This document shows positions 1-9,543 of a stretch of DNA of 64,000 bases, one piece after another. The stretch is from Polymorphobacter fuscus. GTDB lineage: Bacteria; Pseudomonadota; Alphaproteobacteria; Sphingomonadales; Sphingomonadaceae. The stretch lies in NCBI RefSeq assembly GCF_011927825.1, contig NZ_JAATJI010000002.1:186001-250000 (forward strand), read 5' to 3'. The position numbers and the translations under genes are program-made. The notes beneath the pieces are model-generated. The model was not told where the DNA came from and ran no database searches. It saw nothing but the letters and a program-made list of their open reading frames with translations. Numbering within the stretch: position 1 is the stretch's first letter; every line of letters starts with the position of its first letter.

Positions 1-1
1 T

Positions 2-457
2 TTCCTGATGGACGAAGCCAATGTGAAGCGTCAGGTCGGGCTGCCGTGGATGAGTTTCGGGTCCGACGCGGCGGCGCCTTCGGCCGAAGGCGTGTTCCTG
101 CTGTCGAACGATCATCCGCGCGCCTATGGCAATGTCGCACGGCTGCTCGGCAAATATGTGCGCGAGGAAAAGGCGGCGACATTGCCCGATGCGATCCGCC
201 GGCTGACGTCGCTGCCGACAACCAACCTCGGCATCAGGGACCGCGGCTTGCTCAAGCCCGGCTATTTCGCCGATGTCGTGGTGTTCGATCCGGCGACGAT
301 CGGGGACCATGCGACCTACCCCAAGCCCGCCCAATATGCGACCGGGGTGAACCAGGTGTTCGTCAACGGCACCCAGGTGTTGAAGGACGGTGAACCGACC
401 GGCGCGGCGGCAGGGCGGTTCGTCAAGGGGCCGGGTGCCGGCAAATGCCCGGCATGA
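2..457 (+). CDS. N-acyl-D-amino-acid deacylase (D-aminoacylase), C-terminal part; start lies before the window
   Basis: The frame is open from base 2, so only the last 151 residues are present. They match the C-terminal end of D-aminoacylase-type amidohydrolases, zinc enzymes that remove the acyl group from N-acyl-D-amino acids. Seen: a FGSDAA segment, where the Asp is the family's candidate catalytic base, then a HPRAYG stretch and an RLL-KYVREE helix, and the composite-domain ending LLKPGYFADVVVFDP typical of amidohydrolases (Pro-Gly-x-x-Ala-Asp-hydrophobic). The stop overlaps the next gene (ATG at 445 or ATGA at 454), so this is the first visible gene of an operon with a CinA-type amidase and a dipeptide epimerase. 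Together they suggest use of D-amino-acid or cell-wall-derived peptides; that link is inference. Confidence 0.85.
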   Translation, partial: FLMDEANVKRQVGLPWMSFGSDAAAPSAEGVFLLSNDHPRAYGNVARLLGKYVREEKAATLPDAIRRLTSLPTTNLGIRDRGLLKPGYFADVVVFDPATIGDHATYPKPAQYATGVNQVFVNGTQVLKDGEPTGAAAGRFVKGPGAGKCPA

Positions 458-942
458 AGGCGTTGCTGGCGCAGGCCGCAGAGCTTGCCGCGCTGTTGAA
501 GGCGCGGCGGCAGACAGTGGCGGTGGCGGAAAGTTCGACCGGCGGGCTGATCTCGGCGGCGCTGCTCGCGGTGCCGGGGGCGTCGGCCTATTATCTCGGG
601 GGCGGGGTGATCTACACGCCACGGGCGCGGCACCGGCTGCTCGGGTTGCGCCGCGAGGATGTGCGCGGGCTGACCTCGGCGAGCGAGCCCTATGCGGCGC
701 TGCTGGCGGAGACGGTGCGCCGCCAGTTCAGCGCGACCTGGGGGATTTCCGAAACCGGCGCATCGGGGCCGACCGGCAACCCCTATGGCGACGCTGCCGG
801 CCACAGTTGCTTCGCCGTCGCCGGGACGTCGGTGGTGGCCCGGACGCTGGAAACCGGCCGGCCTGAGCGCTTCGACAACATGCTGGCGTTCGCCGCCGCC
901 GCGCTGGCGCTGCTGGCGGAACAGGTGGCAGCGCAGGACTGA
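454..942 (+). CDS. CinA C-terminal-domain protein, nicotinamide-nucleotide amidohydrolase type
   Basis: A stand-alone CinA C-terminal domain of about 162 residues, the size of PncC enzymes that hydrolyse nicotinamide mononucleotide to nicotinate mononucleotide in pyridine nucleotide recycling. Seen: AESSTGG near residue 25, with the catalytic Ser, the YYLGGGVIYT core, and GASGPTG, which stands for the family's usual GVAGPGG/GIAGPGG loop. Two starts are possible. ATG 454 overlaps the upstream stop as ATGA and suggests translational coupling; ATG 445 adds three residues. The N-terminal MoeA-like domain of full CinA is absent. The divergent last motif leaves the exact substrate open. Confidence 0.85.
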   Translation: MKALLAQAAELAALLKARRQTVAVAESSTGGLISAALLAVPGASAYYLGGGVIYTPRARHRLLGLRREDVRGLTSASEPYAALLAETVRRQFSATWGISETGASGPTGNPYGDAAGHSCFAVAGTSVVARTLETGRPERFDNMLAFAAAALALLAEQVAAQD

Positions 943-986
943 CGCCCGAGTTGCATGGCGGGGCGGCATCCGGCACATGCGTCGGC

Positions 987-1979
987 ATGATCCGCACCCT
1001 TGCCGCCCGCGTCGAGCGTTTTCCCGTCCGCGGCAGCTTCGTGATTGCGCGCGGCGCCAAGACGCATGTCGATGTTGCGGTCGCCGTGGTCGGCGATGGT
1101 CGGCAGGAAGGACGTGGCGAGGCCACCGCAATCTACTATCGCGGCGAAACGGCGGAAACGGTCGTCGCCGCCATCAATGCGCGGGCGGACGCTGTCGCGG
1201 CCGGCGCCGGCCGCGCCGACCTGCTCGGGCTGATGCCGCATGGCGCGGCGCGCAACGCGCTCGACGCGGCGCTGTGGGACCTGGAGGCCAAGGCGTCGGG
1301 CCAGCGCGTCTGGCAGCGGCTGGACCTGCCGCAGCCGCGGCCGTTGTTGACGGCGTTCACGATCAGCCTGGGCGAACCGGGTGCCATGGCCGCTGCCGCT
1401 GCATCCGCAGGGGGGCGCGAACTGCTCAAGATCAAGCTGGGCGGCGATGGCGGGCCCGATGCCGATGTCGAACGCATGGCGGCGGTGCGGGCGGCGGCGC
1501 CCGATGCGCGGCTGATCGTCGACGCCAATGAAGCCTGGGGCGGGACCGATATCGCGCGGACGGCGGCGGCGCTCGCGGGCCTTGGGGTCGAGCTCATCGA
1601 ACAGCCGGTGCCGGCCGGGCAGGATGCGCTGCTCGATGGCGTGCGCTCGCCGGTGCCGCTGGCAGCGGACGAAAGCTGCCACGATCGCGCCAGCCTCGAT
1701 GCCATCATCGGGCGCTACACCTATATCAACATCAAGCTCGACAAGGCCGGCGGGCTGACCGAGGCCCATGCGCTGGCGCATGCTGCGCGCCAGCGCGGGC
1801 TGGGGGTGATGACCGGCTGCATGTTGTCGACGTCGCTCGGCATTGCACCGGCATTCTATGTCGCGATGCAGGGTCAATATGCCGATCTCGACGGGCCGTT
1901 GCTGATCGAGGACCGGCCCGCCGGGCTGCGCTTCGAGGACAGCGATGTGTGGCCGCCCGAGCCGGAACTCTGGGGCTAG
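987..1979 (+). CDS. Dipeptide epimerase (L-Ala-D/L-Glu epimerase type, enolase superfamily)
   Basis: Enolase-superfamily enzyme of 330 residues that inverts the alpha-carbon of dipeptides such as L-Ala-D-Glu from muropeptides. Seen, numbered from the ATG at 987: KIKLGG with the Lys pair near 148-150, metal ligands Asp179 (DANEAW), Glu205 (EQP) and Asp228 (ADES), and the second catalytic Lys at 250 (NIKLDKAGG), followed by MTGCM. This is the full barrel set of the dipeptide epimerase family. An ATG at 951 would add 12 residues that look unlike the family's N-terminus, so 987 is preferred. It follows the CinA-type gene on the same strand and ends 19 bases before the converging galE. Confidence 0.9.
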   Translation: MIRTLAARVERFPVRGSFVIARGAKTHVDVAVAVVGDGRQEGRGEATAIYYRGETAETVVAAINARADAVAAGAGRADLLGLMPHGAARNALDAALWDLEAKASGQRVWQRLDLPQPRPLLTAFTISLGEPGAMAAAAASAGGRELLKIKLGGDGGPDADVERMAAVRAAAPDARLIVDANEAWGGTDIARTAAALAGLGVELIEQPVPAGQDALLDGVRSPVPLAADESCHDRASLDAIIGRYTYINIKLDKAGGLTEAHALAHAARQRGLGVMTGCMLSTSLGIAPAFYVAMQGQYADLDGPLLIEDRPAGLRFEDSDVWPPEPELWG

Positions 1980-1998
1980 CAGGTCCGCCGACAAGAAT

Positions 1999-2982
1999 TT
2001 ACGCGCGCGCCGCCAGCTTGCGTTCCCAGGCGATGGCATCGGCGACGATGCGGTCGAGGTCGTCGAGTTTGGGCTCCCAGCCGAGCCGCGCCCGGATCGC
2101 GCTGGTATCGGCGACCAGCCGGGCCACGTCACCGGGGCGACGGGGCGCCGGCACGCGGCGCATCCGGCTGTTGGTGAAGCGATCGACGGCGTCGAGCACC
2201 TCCAGCACCGAGGCGCCATGGCCATAGCCGACGTTGAAGGTCAGGCTTTCGGCCGGGTCGGCGACCAGTGCGTCGAGCGCCACCAGATGCGCCGCGGCGA
2301 GATCGGTGATGTGGATATAGTCGCGTACGCCGGTTCCATCGGGGGTGGCGAAGTCATTGCCCGTCACGCTGATATGGTCGCGCTTGCCGGTCACGACTTC
2401 GGCGGCGATCTTGATGAGATGGGTCGCCTGTTTCGATACCTGCCCCGACCGGCCGGCAGGGTCGGCGCCGGCGACGTTGAAATAGCGCAGGACCGCGACA
2501 TTGGCGGCGCCGGTGGCGGCAAGGTCGGCGAGTGCGCGCTCGGTCATCGCCTTGCTGGCGGCATAGGGGTTGACCGGCGCCATCGGCAGGCTTTCCGACA
2601 GCATGTCGAGGTCGAGCGCGCCATAGACCGTCGCGGTCGACGAGAACAGCAGATGGCGGACCCCGGCAGCCGTCGCGGCCGCAAAGAAGCGCACCGCCCG
2701 GCCGACATTGATGTCGTAATACAACAGCGGCTTTTCGACCGATTCGGGAACCGAGATCACCCCGGCGCAGTGGATGGCGGCGGTGATGCCGTGTTCGGCG
2801 ACCAGCGCCTCGACCAGCGCGGTGTCGCCGCAATCGCCTTCGACGAATTTCGCGCCTTCGGGCACCAGCCATCGGTTGCCGGTGGAAAGATTGTCGAGAA
2901 CCAGCACGTCGTCGCCGCGATCGAGCAGGGCGAGGGTGATGTGCGAGCCGATATAGCCGGCGCCGCCAGTCAGGAGGATCAT
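1999..2982 (-). CDS. galE: UDP-glucose 4-epimerase
   Basis: SDR-type epimerase of 327 residues that interconverts UDP-glucose and UDP-galactose with tightly bound NAD. Seen: NAD-binding GGAGYIGSH at residues 6-14, DNLSTG at 30-35 that discriminates NAD, SSTATVYG with the catalytic Ser/Thr near 114-121, and YAASK with Tyr140 and Lys144. The C-terminus has the GYGHGASVLEV and RRPGDVARLVAD segments of GalE rather than a general dehydratase. Length is normal for the family. It lies four bases downstream of the TPR-hydroxylase gene, so the two are probably co-transcribed. It may feed exopolysaccharide or lipopolysaccharide precursors. Confidence 0.95.
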   Translation of the reverse strand: MILLTGGAGYIGSHITLALLDRGDDVLVLDNLSTGNRWLVPEGAKFVEGDCGDTALVEALVAEHGITAAIHCAGVISVPESVEKPLLYYDINVGRAVRFFAAATAAGVRHLLFSSTATVYGALDLDMLSESLPMAPVNPYAASKAMTERALADLAATGAANVAVLRYFNVAGADPAGRSGQVSKQATHLIKIAAEVVTGKRDHISVTGNDFATPDGTGVRDYIHITDLAAAHLVALDALVADPAESLTFNVGYGHGASVLEVLDAVDRFTNSRMRRVPAPRRPGDVARLVADTSAIRARLGWEPKLDDLDRIVADAIAWERKLAARA

Positions 2983-2986
2983 GGTG

Positions 2987-4150
2987 TCATTCGGCCCCGT
3001 AAACGCTGATCGATTCGAAAAGAGCGGTGAGCCCCGCGCGTTCCGCCAGGGTCAATTCGGGACGCCAGATTTCGAACAAAAGGATAACGCGCATGGCGTC
3101 GCTGTCGTTCCACGCCTCATGCTCGATGCTGTCGTCGAAGATCAGCATCTTGCCGGCCTCGACATTGCGGGTCGTGTTGCCGACGCGCAACCGGCAATCG
3201 GGGGGCACGATCAGCGGCAAGTGACAGATCAGCCGCGTGTTGAGCATGCCGGTGTGCGGCGCGATATGGGTTCCCGGCGCCAGCAGGGAGAACAGCACCA
3301 TCGGTGATCGCCCGGCGATCACCGGGATCGGCAGGTCGGCGATCGCCGCCATCGTTGCCGGGCAGCGCGCTGCGTTGGCGGCGACCGGCAGGCCGTGCTG
3401 GATGAGGTGGAAGGCGCTCCAGCGCGGATCGTCGAGCAGGCTGTGAGCCTTGGCCGGCCGGTCCCTTGGTGCTTCGACATAGGGCGCCGTGCCCGCACGA
3501 TCGGCAAGCACCGCTTCAGCCTCGGTGCGGATCGCGGGAAATGCCGCTTCCAGCGCCGCCACCCAGGCAAAATCGGCGGGGTCATAAAAGGCCTGCTGCG
3601 GCAGGCCGGGAAAGTAGAAGCTGGTCGGTTCCTGCAGATAGGGGCGGGTCGCGCCGGCGACGATCGCCAGGCTTTCGGCAAAGCGTGGCCCGGCCGCGTC
3701 GCCATCGACCCCGGCGGCGGCGAGCGCCGCGTGCATTGCCGCAGTAAAGCGCCCGGCGATGGCAACGCGCTCGGCTTCTGCACGCTGCAGGCGCGCGACC
3801 AGATCGGCGGGCAGCTGCCCGATGCCGGCCGCTGCTGCCAGCGCCCGATCGTACCAGGCCGACGCGGCGCGATCATCGCCGTCGCGGGTGAAGATTTCCC
3901 CCTGCATGACCAGCGCATAGGGGTTGGCCGGATCAGCCGCGAGGACCTGCGCCAGCGCCGCGCGCGCCGCGGTCCGGTCGTCCTGCATGTCGCAGGACTG
4001 GGCCAGGAACAGCCAGATCTGCGGTGTCGCCCGGCCGCTGGCGGCGATCGCGTCGAACGCCGACCGCGCCGCAGCGGCATCGCCGCGCCGCAGCGCGTCG
4101 ATCCCGCGATGGGCGATGGCTTCCAGCTGAGCCTTGGCGGGATCGGTCAT
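2987..4150 (-). CDS. TPR-containing aspartyl/asparaginyl beta-hydroxylase family protein
   Basis: About 387 residues. The N-terminal third consists of TPR-like helical pairs (repeated Ala-rich helices with LRRGDAAAA and ALAQVLAADPANPYAL). The C-terminal half is an Asp/Asn hydroxylase domain of the Fe(II)/2-oxoglutarate type. Seen: the iron-ligand pair PHTGMLNTRL (about residue 300) and IEHEAWN (about 345), the short family core that uses two His, plus Arg of the R-V-I-L-L-F-E-I-W strand for 2-oxoglutarate. The start at 4150 (MTDPAKAQL) is chosen because it begins the first helix; ATG 4168 would add six residues. The substrate is not known. It sits upstream of galE with a 4-base gap and diverges from glnD. 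Confidence 0.85.
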   Translation of the reverse strand: MTDPAKAQLEAIAHRGIDALRRGDAAAARSAFDAIAASGRATPQIWLFLAQSCDMQDDRTAARAALAQVLAADPANPYALVMQGEIFTRDGDDRAASAWYDRALAAAAGIGQLPADLVARLQRAEAERVAIAGRFTAAMHAALAAAGVDGDAAGPRFAESLAIVAGATRPYLQEPTSFYFPGLPQQAFYDPADFAWVAALEAAFPAIRTEAEAVLADRAGTAPYVEAPRDRPAKAHSLLDDPRWSAFHLIQHGLPVAANAARCPATMAAIADLPIPVIAGRSPMVLFSLLAPGTHIAPHTGMLNTRLICHLPLIVPPDCRLRVGNTTRNVEAGKMLIFDDSIEHEAWNDSDAMRVILLFEIWRPELTLAERAGLTALFESISVYGAE

Positions 4151-4253
4151 GATGGGGGTGTAGAGCATCGGCAGTCGGCCGCAAGGTTGGTGACCATGGG
4201 GCGCGGCGCATTCGCCGCTTTGCGCAGCCTCGTCGCCCGCCTATCTTGCCGTC

Positions 4254-7031
4254 ATGGCCAGCCGCCCCGATACTATTCCCAACCGCCGCGGCATCATCGA
4301 TCGCCGGGCGCTGGTTGATCAGCTTGCAGAGGCAATGCCGGGCGCGCAGGGGTATGAGGCGCGGCGGGCCGTGCTGGCGACGACGCTGCGCGCGGCCCTG
4401 GCGCAAGGCCGGGCGGAACTCCATCGCCGTCTCCACAACACGCCGGCCAAGGGCCTGGAACTGGCGAGCGCCCAGGCGTTTCTGGTCGACCAGCTGTTGC
4501 GCATCCTGTTCGATTCGGTGGTCACCGACCTCTATCCGGCGACCAATCGCACGTCGTCGGAACGGCTGGCGCTGGTTGCCGTCGGTGGTTATGGCCGCGG
4601 CCAGATGGCGCCGCACAGCGACATCGACCTTTTGTTCCTGACGCCCTGGAAGCAGACGGCGTGGGGCGAGCAAGTCATCGAAACCATGCTCTACATGCTG
4701 TGGGACCTGGGATTGAAGGTCGGCCACGCCACGCGCTCGCTCGACGACATGATCAACATGTCGCGTGCCGATGTCACCATCCGCACCGCGCTGCTCGAAT
4801 CGCGATTCGTCTGGGGTGACCAGAAATTGTACGAGGAAGGCGCTGCGCGGTTCCGCCGCGAAGTCGTCGCCGGCACGGCGCGTGCCTTCACGGCCGAAAA
4901 ACTGGTGGAACGTGACGAACGCCACAAGCGGATGGGGGACAGCCGCTATGTCGTCGAACCCAATCTGAAGGAAGGCAAGGGCGGGCTGCGTGACCTTCAC
5001 ACGCTGTTCTGGATCGGAAAATATGCCTATCAGGTCGATACCATCGCCGAGCTGGTCGACAAGGGCCTGTTGACCGCCAACGAATTGCGCCAGTTCCGCC
5101 GCGCCGAGAGTTTTCTATGGGCGGTGCGCATCAACCTCCACGATATCGCGGGCCGGCCGGAGGAACGCCTGACCTTCGATGTCCAGCGGGAACTGGCCTC
5201 GCGGCTGCGCTATGCCGATCGCGGCGGCATGTCGGCGGTCGAGCGTTTCATGCGGCATTATTTTCTGGTGGCGAAGACGGTCGGCGACCTGACAGGGCTG
5301 TTCCTCGCCCATCTCGATGAAAGCTTCGCCAAGTCGAACTGGTTGCCGACGCTGACGCGGCGACCGTCGCGGTTGAACGGTTTCACCCTGCGCCGCAGCC
5401 AGATCGGCGTGCCGAGCGATGATTTCTTTCGCCAGGATCCGGTGCGGCTGGTCGAGATGTTCGCGCTCGCCGATCGCGAAAAGCTCGGCATTCACCCGCA
5501 GGCGATGCGTCAGGCCTCGCGCGACGCCGGGCTGATCAACGAGACCACCCGCCGCAGCCGCGCCGCCAACGCGCTGTTCCTACAGGTGCTGACCAGCCCC
5601 AACGACCCGGAGACTGTGCTGCGCTGGATGAACGAAGCCGGCATCTTCGGGCGTTTCGTTCCCGATTTCGGCCGGGTCGTGGCGCAGATGCAATATGACA
5701 TGTATCATCATTATACGGTCGACGAACACACCATCCGCGCCATCGGCCTGCTGGCCCAGATCGAATCGGGCAAGCTGCTCGCCGAACACAAATTGTCGAG
5801 CGCGATCATCAAGCAGATCGCCTCGCGCCGCGTGCTCTATGTCGCGGTCCTGCTCCACGACATCGCCAAGGGGCGCGGCGGCGACCATAGCGAATTGGGC
5901 GGGGATATCGCCGACCGGCTGTGCCCGCGGCTGGGCCTGGGCGCTGCCGAAACCGAAACCGTCGCCTGGCTGGTGCGCAACCATCTGCTGATGTCGCGCA
6001 CCGCGTTCAAGCGCGACCTTGCCGATTTCAAGACCATCCTCGATTTCGTCGAAAGCGTCGCCAGCCCGGAACGGTTGCGGCTGTTGCTGCTGCTCACCGT
6101 CGTCGATATCCGCGCCGTCGGGCCGGGGGTGTGGAACAACTGGAAGGGCCAACTGCTCCGCGACCTTTACGAGGCATCGGAGGAAGTGCTGCGGCTCGGC
6201 CACAAGCAGAAGGGCCGGACCGAGCGCATCGCGGTCAAGCAGGCGCGGCTGCGGGCGGCGCTGGGCTGGGATGATGCGACCTTCGGTCGTTACACGCGGC
6301 GCTTTGCCGACAGCTACTGGATTGCCGAAACCCCCGAGGCGCTCGCCGGCAATGCTGCGCTGGTCGCCGATGCCGATGCCCGCAGCCTGCCGCTGGCCAT
6401 TGCGACCCTTCCCGACCCGTCGTCGGGGACCACTTTGGTCTCCATCTACGCTGCCGACCATCCCGGGCTGTTCTACCGCATCGCCGGCGCCATTTCGCTT
6501 GCCGGTGCCAATATTCTCGATGCCCGCATCCACACGACGCGCGACGGCCAGGCGATCGACAATTTCGTCGTCGCCGATCCGCTGGGCCGGCCGTTCGCCG
6601 AACCGTCGCAGCTGGCGCGGCTGACGCGCAGCATCGAAGATGTGCTGACAGGAAAGGTCCGGCTCGCCGACCGTCTGGCAGCGCGGCCGCTGGCCCGGCG
6701 CCGCGCCGAAGTGTTCAAGGTCGAACCCAATATCATCATCGACAACAAGGCTTCGAATCGCTACACGGTCATCGAGGTCGGCGCGGCCGATCGCCCCGCC
6801 TTGCTTTATGCGCTGACGCACGCGCTCTTCCAGAGCCGCGTCACCATCCATTCGGCGCATATCGCCACCTATGGCGAGCGCGCCACCGATACCTTCTACA
6901 TCACCGACCTGACGGGCCAGAAGATCGACAGCGCATCGCGGCTGAAGGCGCTGGAACGGCGGCTCGTTGCCGTTGCCAGCAGCGCCAGCGCCCGGGTCGA
7001 CAGCGTCGACGAACTGCAGGCGGCGGAATAG
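4254..7031 (+). CDS. glnD: Bifunctional [protein-PII] uridylyltransferase/uridylyl-removing enzyme
   Basis: Nitrogen-status sensor of 925 residues that uridylylates PII proteins when glutamine is low and removes UMP when it is high. Domains in order: nucleotidyltransferase (GGYGRG at 111-116, metal Asp pair DIDLLF at 123-125), a helical linker, an HD domain (VDEHTIR near 490, HDIAKGRGGDHSELG near 537) that removes UMP, and two C-terminal ACT domains (about 725-800 and 840-915) that bind glutamine. All parts are intact. A divergent promoter must lie in the 103 bases before the start. The stop sits one base from the stop of the converging small membrane gene, so there is no room for a separate terminator. 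Confidence 0.97.
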   Translation: MASRPDTIPNRRGIIDRRALVDQLAEAMPGAQGYEARRAVLATTLRAALAQGRAELHRRLHNTPAKGLELASAQAFLVDQLLRILFDSVVTDLYPATNRTSSERLALVAVGGYGRGQMAPHSDIDLLFLTPWKQTAWGEQVIETMLYMLWDLGLKVGHATRSLDDMINMSRADVTIRTALLESRFVWGDQKLYEEGAARFRREVVAGTARAFTAEKLVERDERHKRMGDSRYVVEPNLKEGKGGLRDLHTLFWIGKYAYQVDTIAELVDKGLLTANELRQFRRAESFLWAVRINLHDIAGRPEERLTFDVQRELASRLRYADRGGMSAVERFMRHYFLVAKTVGDLTGLFLAHLDESFAKSNWLPTLTRRPSRLNGFTLRRSQIGVPSDDFFRQDPVRLVEMFALADREKLGIHPQAMRQASRDAGLINETTRRSRAANALFLQVLTSPNDPETVLRWMNEAGIFGRFVPDFGRVVAQMQYDMYHHYTVDEHTIRAIGLLAQIESGKLLAEHKLSSAIIKQIASRRVLYVAVLLHDIAKGRGGDHSELGGDIADRLCPRLGLGAAETETVAWLVRNHLLMSRTAFKRDLADFKTILDFVESVASPERLRLLLLLTVVDIRAVGPGVWNNWKGQLLRDLYEASEEVLRLGHKQKGRTERIAVKQARLRAALGWDDATFGRYTRRFADSYWIAETPEALAGNAALVADADARSLPLAIATLPDPSSGTTLVSIYAADHPGLFYRIAGAISLAGANILDARIHTTRDGQAIDNFVVADPLGRPFAEPSQLARLTRSIEDVLTGKVRLADRLAARPLARRRAEVFKVEPNIIIDNKASNRYTVIEVGAADRPALLYALTHALFQSRVTIHSAHIATYGERATDTFYITDLTGQKIDSASRLKALERRLVAVASSASARVDSVDELQAAE

Positions 7032-7032
7032 G

Positions 7033-7251
7033 TTATTGCGGAGTCGCGGGCGCCGTTTCGGACGGCGTGTCGGCCGAGATGGGGTCGGCCGATGTCGTCG
7101 CGCCCTCCTGCGTGCCCTTGGGCGACAGCAGGAACACCCAGACCATGGCAGCAATTGCCAATGCCAGCGACGCCATCAGCACGTAGCGGACGGTTCCCGT
7201 CACGCCGCCGCGGGCGCGATTGGTGGTAATGATCTTGGGCTTGTCGGCCAT
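7033..7251 (-). CDS. Small single-pass membrane protein, unknown function
   Basis: 72 residues: a basic N-terminus ([16 protein letters not shown]), one membrane helix at about 22-43 ([20 protein letters not shown]) and a Ser/Thr/Pro/Ala-rich tail of about 28 residues that should be outside the membrane. The frame extends to 7341 without a stop, but the ATG at 7251 begins the sensible protein. A candidate general-stress promoter lies 33 bases upstream (7284-7308). I do not recognise a named family. Converges with glnD. Confidence 0.75.
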   Translation of the reverse strand: MADKPKIITTNRARGGVTGTVRYVLMASLALAIAAMVWVFLLSPKGTQEGATTSADPISADTPSETAPATPQ

Positions 7252-7283
7252 TGCGGGTCCTTTTGCAGCGGATATGCCTGTCA

Positions 7284-7308
7284 AACCCGCCAGATGCGGC
7301 ATCGTTCC
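7284..7308 (-). promoter_or_regulatory. Candidate EcfG (general stress) promoter for the 72-aa membrane protein
   Basis: On the minus strand the sequence reads GGAAC, 16 bases, GGTT. The alphaproteobacterial EcfG consensus is GGAAC-N16/17-CGTT, so one base of the -10 element differs. The -10 ends 33 bases before the ATG at 7251, a normal promoter distance. The same GGTT variant occurs before the Mn-catalase gene in this window. Confidence 0.45.
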
Positions 7309-7370
7309 AGTTGGCAAACATTGACGGCCCGGACGCAACACCGCTTATACCCGGCGGCGGGAGATCACAT

Positions 7371-9509
7371 ATGACGACACCGAGCCTCGACGACTGGCAG
7401 AAAATGGCCGCCAAGGAGGTCAAGGGTGCCGACCTGACCTGGCCGACGCCAGAGGGGATCGACGTCAAGCCGCTGTATACCGCCGCCGACGTCGTGACCG
7501 ACCCCGGCCTGCCCGGCCATGCGCCGTTCACCCGCGGCGTCCGTGCCACCATGTACGCCGGCCGGCCATGGACGATCCGCCAATATGCCGGGTTCAGCAC
7601 CGCCGAGGCGTCGAACGCCTTCTACCGCCGCAACCTTGCCGGCGGCCAGAAGGGGCTGAGTGTCGCCTTCGACCTGGCCACCCACCGCGGCTATGACAGC
7701 GACCACCCGCGGGTTTCGGGCGATGTCGGCAAGGCCGGCGTCGCTATCGACAGTGTCGAGGACATGAAGCTGCTGTTCGACGGCATTCCGCTCGACCAGA
7801 TGAGTGTCAGCATGACCATGAACGGCGCGGTGCTGCCGTGCCTGGCCTTTTACATCGTGGCGGCCGAGGAGGCCGGCGTCGCCCAGGAAAAGCTCGACGG
7901 CACCATCCAGAACGACATTCTGAAGGAGTTCATGGTCCGCAACACCTATATCTACCCGCCGGCGCCATCGATGCGGATCATCGCCGACATCATCGAATAT
8001 ACCTCGCAAAACATGCCCAAGTTCAACAGCATCAGCATTTCGGGTTATCATATGCTCGAAGCCGGGGCGACAGCGGTGCAGGAACTGGCGTTCACCCTCG
8101 CCGATGGCAAGGAATATGTCCGCGCCGCGCTGGCCAAGGGGCTGGCGGTCGACGACTTTGCCGGGCGGCTGAGCTTCTTCTTCGGCATCGGCATGAACTT
8201 CTTCATGGAAATCGCCAAGCTGCGCGCCGCGCGGACCTTGTGGGCGACGATCATGGCCGATTTCGGCGCGTCCCCACGCAGCCAGATGCTGCGCACCCAT
8301 TGCCAGACGAGCGGGGTCAGCCTGCAGGAACAGGACCCCTATAACAACGTCATCCGCACCACGGTCGAAGCGATGGCCGCGGCGCTCGGCGGCACCCAGT
8401 CGCTCCACACCAATGCGCTCGATGAAGCGATTGCGCTGCCGACCGATTTTTCGGCGCGCATCGCCCGCAACACGCAGCTGGTGCTGCAGGAAGAAACCGG
8501 CATTACCCGCGTCGTCGATCCGCTGGGCGGCAGCTATTATGTCGAAGCGTTGACCGATGCGCTGGTGAAGGGCGCGCAGGCGCTGATCGACGAAGTCGAG
8601 TCATTGGGCGGCATGACGCGTGCGGTCGAAAGCGGCATGCCCAAGCTGGAAATCGAAAAGGCGGCGGCGGCCAAGCAGGCGCGGGTCGACATGGGCGAGG
8701 ACGTCATCGTCGGCGTCAACAAATATCGGCCGGCCAGCGAGGAAAAGCTCGACATTCTCGATGTCGACAATGTCGCCGTCCGCGCCAGCCAGATCGAGCG
8801 GCTGGAGGCGATCCGCGCCCGCCGCGACCCCGCCGCGGTCGATGCGGCGCTGGCGGCGTTGCGCGACGGTGCAGCGGGCGACGCCAATCTGCTGGCCCTC
8901 GCCGTCGTCGCGGCGCGGGCAAGGGCAACGCTGGGCGAGATCAGCAGTGCGCTTGAGGATGTGTTCGGGCGCCACGCCGCGGTCGTGAAGATGGTCAAGG
9001 GCGTCTATGCCGATGCCTATAAGGGCGATCCCGCCTATATCCGCGTTGCCGAGGGCGTGGAGGCGTTCGAACGCCGCAAGGGCCGTGCGCCGCGCGTGCT
9101 GATCGTCAAGATGGGGCAGGACGGGCATGACCGCGGCGCCAAGGTCGTCGGCACGGCGCTGGCCGACCTGGGGTTCGACGCCACCGTTGGCCCGCTGTTC
9201 CAGACTCCCGAGGAAGCGCGCGACCTGGCATTGCAGCTCGATGTCGACATCGTCGCCGCCTCTTCGCTCGCCGCCGGGCACAAGACGCTGGTGCCGGCGC
9301 TCATCAGCGCGCTGAAGGACGCCGGCCGCGGCGATATCCGCGTCATCGCCGGCGGCGTCATTCCGGCGCAGGATTATGATTTCCTGCGCGACATCGGCAC
9401 GGCGGCGATCTTTGGCCCCGGCACCAACATCGTCGAAAGCGCTGCCGAGCTGCTGCGGTTGCTGGGGCATAACCTGCCGCCGGCGGGCACGTCGCTCGCA
9501 GCAGAATAG
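7371..9509 (+). CDS. scpA: Methylmalonyl-CoA mutase
   Basis: Adenosylcobalamin-dependent mutase of 712 residues that interconverts methylmalonyl-CoA and succinyl-CoA, used in propionate and branched-chain catabolism. The N-terminal substrate barrel contains [13 protein letters not shown] and [12 protein letters not shown]; the C-terminal cobalamin domain has DGHDRG near residue 584-589, with the His that binds cobalt, and later GPGTNI. ATG 7371 is chosen because it follows GGCGGGAG at good spacing and begins the family N-terminus; the frame is open to 7251. It is a single-polypeptide (MutB-like) form. No small subunit or ArgK/MeaB chaperone gene is adjacent here. A perfect hairpin follows the stop. 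Confidence 0.96.
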   Translation: MTTPSLDDWQKMAAKEVKGADLTWPTPEGIDVKPLYTAADVVTDPGLPGHAPFTRGVRATMYAGRPWTIRQYAGFSTAEASNAFYRRNLAGGQKGLSVAFDLATHRGYDSDHPRVSGDVGKAGVAIDSVEDMKLLFDGIPLDQMSVSMTMNGAVLPCLAFYIVAAEEAGVAQEKLDGTIQNDILKEFMVRNTYIYPPAPSMRIIADIIEYTSQNMPKFNSISISGYHMLEAGATAVQELAFTLADGKEYVRAALAKGLAVDDFAGRLSFFFGIGMNFFMEIAKLRAARTLWATIMADFGASPRSQMLRTHCQTSGVSLQEQDPYNNVIRTTVEAMAAALGGTQSLHTNALDEAIALPTDFSARIARNTQLVLQEETGITRVVDPLGGSYYVEALTDALVKGAQALIDEVESLGGMTRAVESGMPKLEIEKAAAAKQARVDMGEDVIVGVNKYRPASEEKLDILDVDNVAVRASQIERLEAIRARRDPAAVDAALAALRDGAAGDANLLALAVVAARARATLGEISSALEDVFGRHAAVVKMVKGVYADAYKGDPAYIRVAEGVEAFERRKGRAPRVLIVKMGQDGHDRGAKVVGTALADLGFDATVGPLFQTPEEARDLALQLDVDIVAASSLAAGHKTLVPALISALKDAGRGDIRVIAGGVIPAQDYDFLRDIGTAAIFGPGTNIVESAAELLRLLGHNLPPAGTSLAAE

Positions 9510-9529
9510 GCAGGGGCTGAGCCCCTGCC
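9509..9529. terminator. Perfect hairpin after the mutase gene
   Basis: A 9-bp perfect stem (GGCAGGGGC / GCCCCTGCC) with a three-base TGA loop starts at the last base of the mutase stop codon. No T-run follows. It ends one base before the GGAGG ribosome site (9531-9535) of the next gene, so it could slow transcription, protect the mRNA 3' end or shield that ribosome site. Confidence 0.5.
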
Positions 9530-9543
9530 CGGAGGCAAGCGCC

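Noticed and set aside
5580..7154. 524-codon minus-strand frame
   Set aside because: Antisense shadow of glnD; glnD motifs are intact on the plus strand.
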